Shown: piece after piece, positions 32,156 through 36,284 of the stretch | Position numbering within the stretch: the first letter of the stretch is position 1 | How the letters are laid out: each line of letters begins with the position of its first letter | Origin: Allofustis seminis DSM 15817 | Lineage (GTDB): Bacteria > Bacillota > Bacilli > Lactobacillales > Carnobacteriaceae_A | Assembly (NCBI RefSeq): GCF_000374325.1 | Contig: NZ_KB894088.1 | Location: 1 to 36,284, forward strand | DNA length: 36,284 nucleotides | Reading direction: 5' to 3' | Notes under the pieces: generated by a model | What the model was told of the DNA's origin: nothing | The model's database searches: none | The model's input: the letters and a program-made list of their open reading frames with translations, nothing else | Translations under genes and position numbers: made by a program

Positions 32156-33165
32156 TGAGATTCTCCTTTCTGTGCGCGCAATATTAAATCACTGCTACGC
32201 GGGGCATCAGTTTGTATGGAAGGGTCTAGATATGATGCGATGGCGTTAATTGCAATCGGCGCTTCGCCAAAACCAACGGCAATTAATTTTACTTTTCCTT
32301 TGTAAGTTGTGACATCACCAGCTCCGAAGACTCCTTCGATACTGGCTGCCATGGAAGAGTCGACAACGAGTTGCCCTTGTTTTGCTTCAAGTCCCCAATC
32401 GCTCAACTCTCGATTAGAATATGCAAATCCATAACTGACGATGAGTGCATCAAAGTTAGTGGTGATCATTTTATCTCCACGTGTTTCTTTTAAGGTTAAC
32501 CCCGTTAGTTGCTGATGTTGTTCCTTTAACTCAAATGGAACATAAGGGGTCAGAACTTTAATGCTAGAGTGCATTAAAGCTTCAACTAATGCTTCATGTG
32601 CGCGAAATTTTTCTCGGCGATGAATTAATTGAACGGATGATGCAACTTGCTCCAACATTAAAGCCCATTCAACAGCAGAATCACCACCACCTAAGATGGC
32701 AACAGAACGATTTTTGAAATCATTTAAATTCTTTACATAGTAATATAAATTTTTACCTTCATAACGCTGAGCATGTGCAAGTGGCAATTTTCTTGGGGTG
32801 AATGACCCTTGTCCTGTTGTAATAAGAATACTTCGTGCTAAGAATACACCTTTGGTTGTTTCCACATGAAAAATGTTATCAACTTTATCCAGCGATTTGA
32901 CGCGGCAATCCAATGTAACAGTTGGTGGAAAAATATTCATTTGCTTTTTCAGGTGTTTGATTAATTTTTTTCCGCTGATGCCAGGAATTCCCCCAATATC
33001 ATAGACAGACTTCTCAGGATAAAGCATGGCAACTTGCCCTCCTAAAGTGGGAAGTGCCTCTATAATATGTGCACTCAAATTGCGTAGTCCCGCATAATAA
33101 GAAGAAAACATGCCCACGGGACCGCCGCCAATAATAATAACATCTTCAATTTTTGATTGTTTCAT
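32152..33165 (-). CDS. yumC: Ferredoxin/flavodoxin-NADP+ reductase (YumC type)
   Basis: A 337-residue flavoprotein of the thioredoxin-reductase-like ferredoxin-NADP reductase type. The FAD-binding loop IIGGGPVGMFSSYYAG is at residues 11-26, and LGGQVAMLYPEKSVYDIGG follows. The NADP-binding loop is AILGGGDSAVEWA (near 156-168), with VQLIHRREKFRAH distinguishing NADPH. The FAD-binding GVFGAGDVTTY follows near residue 275. The CxxC of thioredoxin reductase is absent, as expected for this class. It transfers electrons between NADPH and ferredoxin or flavodoxin. The ribosome site is weak (GTGATGGA). It is the first gene of an operon with yutG. Confidence 0.94.
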   Translation of the reverse strand: MKQSKIEDVIIIGGGPVGMFSSYYAGLRNLSAHIIEALPTLGGQVAMLYPEKSVYDIGGIPGISGKKLIKHLKKQMNIFPPTVTLDCRVKSLDKVDNIFHVETTKGVFLARSILITTGQGSFTPRKLPLAHAQRYEGKNLYYYVKNLNDFKNRSVAILGGGDSAVEWALMLEQVASSVQLIHRREKFRAHEALVEALMHSSIKVLTPYVPFELKEQHQQLTGLTLKETRGDKMITTNFDALIVSYGFAYSNRELSDWGLEAKQGQLVVDSSMAASIEGVFGAGDVTTYKGKVKLIAVGFGEAPIAINAIASYLDPSIQTDAPRSSDLILRAQKGESQ

Positions 33166-33218
33166 TCCATCACACTTTCACTTCTAATGTCTACTTGTCA
33201 GGCATTTCTTCCTAAAAT

Positions 33219-33247
33219 ATCATATCATGTTTTGAAATGACATGAAA
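33219..33247 (-). promoter_or_regulatory. Promoter of yumC-yutG
   Basis: Minus strand: TTTCAT (33242-33247), 17-base spacer, TATGAT (33219-33224) with TGA before it (extended -10). A partial dyad TCATGT/ACATGA spans the spacer (33225-33245). Confidence 0.62.
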
Positions 33248-33285
33248 AAGAAGTATTCTTCTCGGTAAAATAAAATCATGGAATA

Positions 33286-33294
33286 TGATATACT
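33286..33294 (+). promoter_or_regulatory. Extended -10 promoter of cyclophilin gene
   Basis: TGATATACT matches an extended -10. No good -35 is visible upstream. The gene starts 27 bases later. Confidence 0.6.
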
Positions 33295-33321
33295 GAACAA
33301 AATAATATAAAGGGGATTATT

Positions 33322-33906
33322 ATGAACTTTCCACAATTAAATGAAGATTTAAAACCGACGCTTACCATTTGTACAACATTAGGCGATATAAGTATTGCCC
33401 TATTTGAAGAGCAGGCCCCTAAAGCTGTTGAGAATTTTATGACACTTGCAAAAAAAGGATATTATGATGGTGTGATTTTTCATCGTGTGATTCCAGACTT
33501 TATGATTCAAGGGGGAGATCCTACAGGAACAGGTCGTGGCGGTGAAAGCATCTGGGGACAGGCATTTGAAGATGAGTTCAGTCGTGAACTTTTTAATTTA
33601 AAAGGAGCACTCTCTATGGCAAATGCTGGCCCACACACTAATGGCAGTCAATTTTTTATTGTTACTGCACCTTTTGTGCCAGTTGATATGTTGCAGCAAA
33701 TGGAAGCAGCAGGATATCCAGAAGAGATAGTTAAAGCATATGCAGAAAATGGTGGCACGCCTTGGTTGGACTTCAAGCATACCGTCTTTGGACAGGTAAC
33801 AAGTGGGCTAGATGTCGCAGAGAGAATTCAAAATGTTGAACGAGATTTTGCTGATAAGCCAGTTGAGTCTATTATCATCGAAAAAATCATTCAACATGAA
33901 AGTTAA
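33322..33906 (+). CDS. Cyclophilin-type peptidyl-prolyl cis-trans isomerase
   Basis: A 194-residue cytoplasmic cyclophilin that speeds proline isomerisation. The active-site set is present: [22 protein letters not shown] (written here in two parts: FHRVIPDF at 53-60, then MIQGGDP), with Arg55, Phe60 and Gln63, and [14 protein letters not shown] (100-113) with Phe112. An insert of about 30 residues ([20 protein letters not shown]) separates these from HTVFGQV, a feature seen in Lactobacillales PpiB-like proteins. No signal peptide. Ribosome site AAAGGGGAT. It is followed by the S1-domain gene, which may have its own promoter. Confidence 0.95.
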   Translation: MNFPQLNEDLKPTLTICTTLGDISIALFEEQAPKAVENFMTLAKKGYYDGVIFHRVIPDFMIQGGDPTGTGRGGESIWGQAFEDEFSRELFNLKGALSMANAGPHTNGSQFFIVTAPFVPVDMLQQMEAAGYPEEIVKAYAENGGTPWLDFKHTVFGQVTSGLDVAERIQNVERDFADKPVESIIIEKIIQHES

Positions 33907-33932
33907 AATGCACATCTTATAAATGATGATTA

Positions 33933-33941
33933 TGGTATAAC
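33933..33941 (+). promoter_or_regulatory. Possible extended -10 promoter of S1-domain gene
   Basis: TGGTATAAC resembles an extended -10 in the 57-base gap between the cyclophilin and S1-domain genes. The -35 region is poor. It leaves only about 16 bases to the ATG, so it is tentative. Confidence 0.4.
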
Positions 33942-33963
33942 AATAAAGAAAAGGAGGGAGTGC

Positions 33964-34341
33964 ATGTGTTATAAAATAGGAGATATCGTTGAAGGAAAAG
34001 TAACGGGTATCCAAAAATATGGCGCTTTTGTGGCTTTGGATGACCACACACAAGGCCTGATTCATATTTCTGAATTGAAGCATGGCTATGTCAAGAATGT
34101 TTATGATATTTTAGCAATTCATGATACTGTTCGTGTTATGATCATGGACATTGATGAATATTCAAAGAAAATTAGCCTCTCCATGCGAGCCCTTCAACCT
34201 GCAACCAGTCATCCTTTTGCCCAGCGGAAAAATATAAAACGGTACGGTCGCCGTAGTGGCATTGGATTCAAAAGTATTGCGGAGCGTCTAGAAGATTGGC
34301 GTAAGGAAGCGATGGTTTTTTTTGAAAGAAAAAGAAAATGA
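33964..34341 (+). CDS. S1-domain RNA-binding protein (CvfD/YugI family)
   Basis: A 125-residue protein with a single S1 RNA-binding domain (residues 4-77: GDIVEGKVTGIQKYGAFVAL, GLIHISELKHGYV and KISLSMRAL) and a basic C-terminal tail (KRYGRRSGIGFKSIAERLEDWRKEA). It matches the CvfD/YugI 'general stress protein 13' family, which affects virulence or stress response in streptococci and is linked to ribosome or mRNA binding. Ribosome site AAGGAGGGAG. It lies 30 bases before pgi, the same order as yugI near pgi in B. subtilis, and is probably co-transcribed with it. Confidence 0.9.
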   Translation: MCYKIGDIVEGKVTGIQKYGAFVALDDHTQGLIHISELKHGYVKNVYDILAIHDTVRVMIMDIDEYSKKISLSMRALQPATSHPFAQRKNIKRYGRRSGIGFKSIAERLEDWRKEAMVFFERKRK

Positions 34342-34371
34342 TAAAAGTAAAGAGATGGAGGAACAGGAACA

Positions 34372-35727
34372 ATGAAAGAAATTTCATTTGACTATTCAAA
34401 TGTTGTAGGAACTTTTCTCTCGGAAGAAGAATTGAAGCAGATGCAAGCACAAGTTGCAGTTGCACATCAAGAACTTCGAGAGGGAACAGGTGTGGGCAGT
34501 GACTTTTTAGGGTGGCTTGACTGGCCTCAAAATTATGATAAAGAGGAATTTGCATGTATTCAAGCAGCAGCCAAAAAGATTCAAAACGACTCCGATGTTT
34601 TAATTGTCATCGGGATTGGAGGAAGCTATCTTGGTGCAAAAGCTGCAATTGATTTTCTTGCGCATAGTTTTTACAATGATTTGCCAGAAAATGTAAGAAA
34701 GACACCTAAAATTTATTTTGCTGGGAATCATATGAGCAGTGTCTATCTGGCAGAATTAATAGACTTAATTAAAGACCAAGATATTTCCTTGAATGTTATC
34801 TCTAAATCAGGCACTACGACAGAACCTGCCATTGCTTTTCGACTACTGCGCCAATTAATGATTGATAAATATGGAGAAGGAGAGGCTAACCGCCGTATTT
34901 ATGCTACAACGGATCGGCAAAAAGGAGCCTTAAAATCAACAGCAGATGAAAAAGGCTATGAAACATTTGTTATTCCAGACGATATTGGCGGACGCTTTTC
35001 TGTTCTTACGGCAGTGGGGCTGTTGCCCATTGCAGTGGCAGGAGGAGATATTGTTGAATTGATGCAGGGTGCTGCATTTGCGATGGATCGCTATCTGAAT
35101 GTTAACATTGAAGAAAATGAAGCATATCAATATGCTGCCTTGCGCAACATTTTATATCGTAAAGGATATCAAGTTGAAAATATCGTAAATTATGAGCCTA
35201 AATTGAATTATTTCTCTGAATGGTGGAAACAATTATATGGTGAATCAGAGGGGAAAAACCAAAAAGGCATCTTCCCTGCACAAGCTAATTTTACGACAGA
35301 CTTACATTCCGTCGGTCAATATATTCAAGAAGGTCGTCGTTTTCTCTTCCAAACCGTATTACATATACAAGAAAGTGGCTCATCGCTATCAATACCAATT
35401 GAAGCGGAAGATATTGATGGACTTGGTTATATTGAAGGAACAAATGTAGAAGAAGTGAATCATAAGGCATTTCAAGGAGTGTTGCTCGCTCACACAGATG
35501 GTGGTGTTCCAAATTTTGTGATTTCCTTGCCAGATACTAGTGCTTTCACACTTGGACAGCTCTTTTATTTCTTTGAGGTGGCTGTTGGAATTTCGGGTTA
35601 CTTAAATGGTGTCAATCCCTTTAATCAGCCTGGAGTAGAGGCATATAAACAAAATATGTTCGCGTTGCTTGGCAAACCAGGATTTGAAGCATTGGCACAG
35701 AAATTAAATCAACGATTAAATAAATAA
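34372..35727 (+). CDS. pgi: Glucose-6-phosphate isomerase
   Basis: A 451-residue glycolytic enzyme that interconverts glucose 6-phosphate and fructose 6-phosphate in the cytoplasm. It has the two phosphosugar-binding folds: [15 protein letters not shown] (79-93) and [12 protein letters not shown] (142-153), with the PGI signature [18 protein letters not shown] (203-220). The catalytic Glu291 lies in QLYGESEGK, and His312 follows in TTDLHSVGQ. The C-terminal [12 protein letters not shown] carries the active Lys. Length matches Firmicutes Pgi (about 450). Ribosome site ATGGAGGAACAGG. It ends at a strong terminator before the rrn operon. Confidence 0.96.
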   Translation: MKEISFDYSNVVGTFLSEEELKQMQAQVAVAHQELREGTGVGSDFLGWLDWPQNYDKEEFACIQAAAKKIQNDSDVLIVIGIGGSYLGAKAAIDFLAHSFYNDLPENVRKTPKIYFAGNHMSSVYLAELIDLIKDQDISLNVISKSGTTTEPAIAFRLLRQLMIDKYGEGEANRRIYATTDRQKGALKSTADEKGYETFVIPDDIGGRFSVLTAVGLLPIAVAGGDIVELMQGAAFAMDRYLNVNIEENEAYQYAALRNILYRKGYQVENIVNYEPKLNYFSEWWKQLYGESEGKNQKGIFPAQANFTTDLHSVGQYIQEGRRFLFQTVLHIQESGSSLSIPIEAEDIDGLGYIEGTNVEEVNHKAFQGVLLAHTDGGVPNFVISLPDTSAFTLGQLFYFFEVAVGISGYLNGVNPFNQPGVEAYKQNMFALLGKPGFEALAQKLNQRLNK

Positions 35728-35744
35728 TAAAAATTAGATCTAAT

Positions 35745-35788
35745 AAAAATGGCAGCCATTTCTTATTGATAAGAAGGCTGTCATTTTT
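35745..35788 (+). terminator. Terminator after pgi
   Basis: AAAAATGGCAGCC(A)TTTCTTA pairs with TAAGAA(G)GGCTGTCATTTTT, with one G-T pair and small bulges. A T5 run follows. It isolates pgi from the rRNA promoters. Confidence 0.87.
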
Positions 35789-35866
35789 ATTTGAGTACAT
35801 AAAGTGGCGGGAATTTGCTCGAATATAGTAGTGAAATAATAGATTTAAAATACTTTTAAAAAGTGG

Positions 35867-35895
35867 TTGACAGTTAAAAATTAACTCGCTATAAT
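35867..35895 (+). promoter_or_regulatory. rrn promoter P1
   Basis: Consensus -35 TTGACA (35867-35872), 17-base spacer, consensus -10 TATAAT (35890-35895). The region before -35 (35841-35862) is AT-rich with short A and T tracts, like an UP element. The base seven after the -10 is G (35902), a likely start. Confidence 0.9.
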
Positions 35896-35950
35896 CAAAT
35901 AGCTGTCATCGTTATTTTGACTTTTGCAATAAATAAAAATCAAAAAATCG

Positions 35951-35979
35951 TTGACACCTATTTTTTTACATGCTATGAT
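35951..35979 (+). promoter_or_regulatory. rrn promoter P2
   Basis: -35 TTGACA (35951-35956), 17-base spacer, -10 TATGAT (35974-35979) preceded by TGC (extended -10). P2 starts 84 bases after P1; the base seven after -10 is again G (35986). Confidence 0.9.
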
Positions 35980-36014
35980 ATTTAAGTCGCGTTCGATAAA
36001 GCAACGCAGGCATA

Positions 36015-36036
36015 GATCTTTGAAAACTGAACAAAG
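36015..36036 (+). promoter_or_regulatory. rRNA leader boxA-like antitermination site
   Basis: The run GATCTTTGAAAACTGAACAA, just after P2, is the conserved Firmicutes rrn leader element that includes the boxA-type sequence (CTTTGAAAAC). By analogy it binds Nus factors that let polymerase read through the rRNA genes. The next 90 bases have no gene. Confidence 0.7.
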
Positions 36037-36129
36037 TAATACAACCAAATTGTGCAAGGGTCTTTTGAATATTCCATTCATTAGACACCAACCAAAACCA
36101 AAACATTAATTTTGAGCAATCAAACCTTT

Positions 36130-36150
36130 GGGATGAACAGTGTTCATCCC
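36130..36150 (+). other. Leader hairpin before 16S rRNA
   Basis: GGGATGAACA and TGTTCATCCC are perfect inverted repeats with one central base, so about 8-9 base pairs can form with a small loop. It sits immediately before the 16S gene and may take part in precursor processing or folding. Confidence 0.55.
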
Positions 36151-36157
36151 CTCATTA

Positions 36158-36284
36158 AAAATTGAGAGTTTGATCCTGGCTCAGGACGAACGCTGGCGGC
36201 ATGCCTAATACATGCAAGTCGAACGATGAACTCTCTGCTTGCAGAGAGGGATGAGTGGCGGACGGGTGAGTAACACGTGGGAAA
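36158..36284 (+). rRNA. rrs: 16S ribosomal RNA, 5' end (partial)
   Basis: The 5' hallmark GAGAGTTTGATCCTGGCTCA is followed by GACGAACGCTGGCGGC, CATGCAAGTCGAACG, and the GTGGCGGACGGGTGAGTAAC block. The V1 hairpin loop is AACTCTCTGCTTGCAGAGAG. The gene runs off the right edge, on the same strand as the rrn operon at the left edge. The exact first base is inferred by analogy. The V1 region could identify the genus in a database but I do not assign it. Confidence 0.96.

Noticed and set aside
35881-36081. 66-codon minus-strand frame in the rrn leader
   Set aside because: It runs through rrn promoters and leader, lacks a good ribosome site, and has no protein-like pattern.
1-36284. Insertion sequences, prophage or CRISPR arrays
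   Set aside because: No transposase, integrase, phage gene, terminal inverted repeat pair or spaced direct repeats were found in the window.

Overview
This 36.3-kb window lies between two ribosomal RNA operons that point the same way. It opens with the 3' tail of a 23S gene, a 5S gene and a tRNA-Arg, and it closes with the promoters, leader and 5' end of the next 16S gene. AT-rich DNA, AGGAGG-type ribosome binding sites, B. subtilis-like gene pairs (yvyE with an LCP gene, comFA-comFC-hpf, nfeD-floA, yumC with yutG, yugI-pgi) and low-GC Firmicutes proteins (Spx, PepC, YutD, KtrAB) indicate a member of the Lactobacillales. Aerococcaceae or Carnobacteriaceae are my best guesses, but the family is not proven here. 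I see no insertion sequence, phage, CRISPR array or plasmid gene. The region looks like ordinary chromosomal backbone.

Layout. 1-450: end of rrn operon, tRNA-Arg(UCG), terminator. 508-2175: spx and a Gfo/Idh/MocA oxidoreductase (minus). 2308-4273: phasin-like protein plus ABC1/UbiB kinase-like protein (plus). 4319-7363: minus-strand operon uppP, nfeD-like, floA and an uncharacterised Lys/Arg-rich membrane protein. 7542-9555: unknown membrane protein, pepC. 9660-10688: lactonase-like beta-propeller (minus). 10828-15696: AI-2E/PerM-family permease and a heterodimeric ABC exporter. 15775-18001: a second Spx/ArsC-like protein, an LCP cell-wall ligase and YvyE (minus). 18136-21569: comFA-comFC, hpf, 3-methyladenine glycosylase. 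21735-24085: MATE exporter and, convergent to it, glutathionyl-hydroquinone reductase. 24235-27127: ECF S component and the KtrB-KtrA potassium system. 27156-29374: HD hydrolase (minus), CPBP protein (plus), RNase HI (minus). 29479-31479: cutC, yutD, TIGR01906 membrane protein. 31664-33165: yumC-yutG (minus). 33322-35727: cyclophilin, S1-domain protein, pgi. 35728-36284: rrn terminator/promoter/leader and 16S start.

Themes. Several genes serve the envelope: UppP recycles the undecaprenyl carrier, LCP attaches wall polymers, FloA/NfeD organise membrane domains, and YutG resembles PgpA phospholipid phosphatases. Others serve stress and redox control: Spx, the ArsC-like protein, ferredoxin-NADP reductase, hydroquinone reductase, HPF and the CvfD-like protein. 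Transport includes a LmrCD/BmrCD/EfrCD-type ABC exporter, MATE, an ECF vitamin carrier and K+ uptake.

Most gene starts are fixed by clear Shine-Dalgarno sites, and many promoters are readable. The least explained items are the gene translationally coupled to floA, the phasin/ABC1 pair, a 166-residue membrane protein, and a perfect-arm dyad just downstream of the spx promoter. No wholly new multi-gene system is evident.
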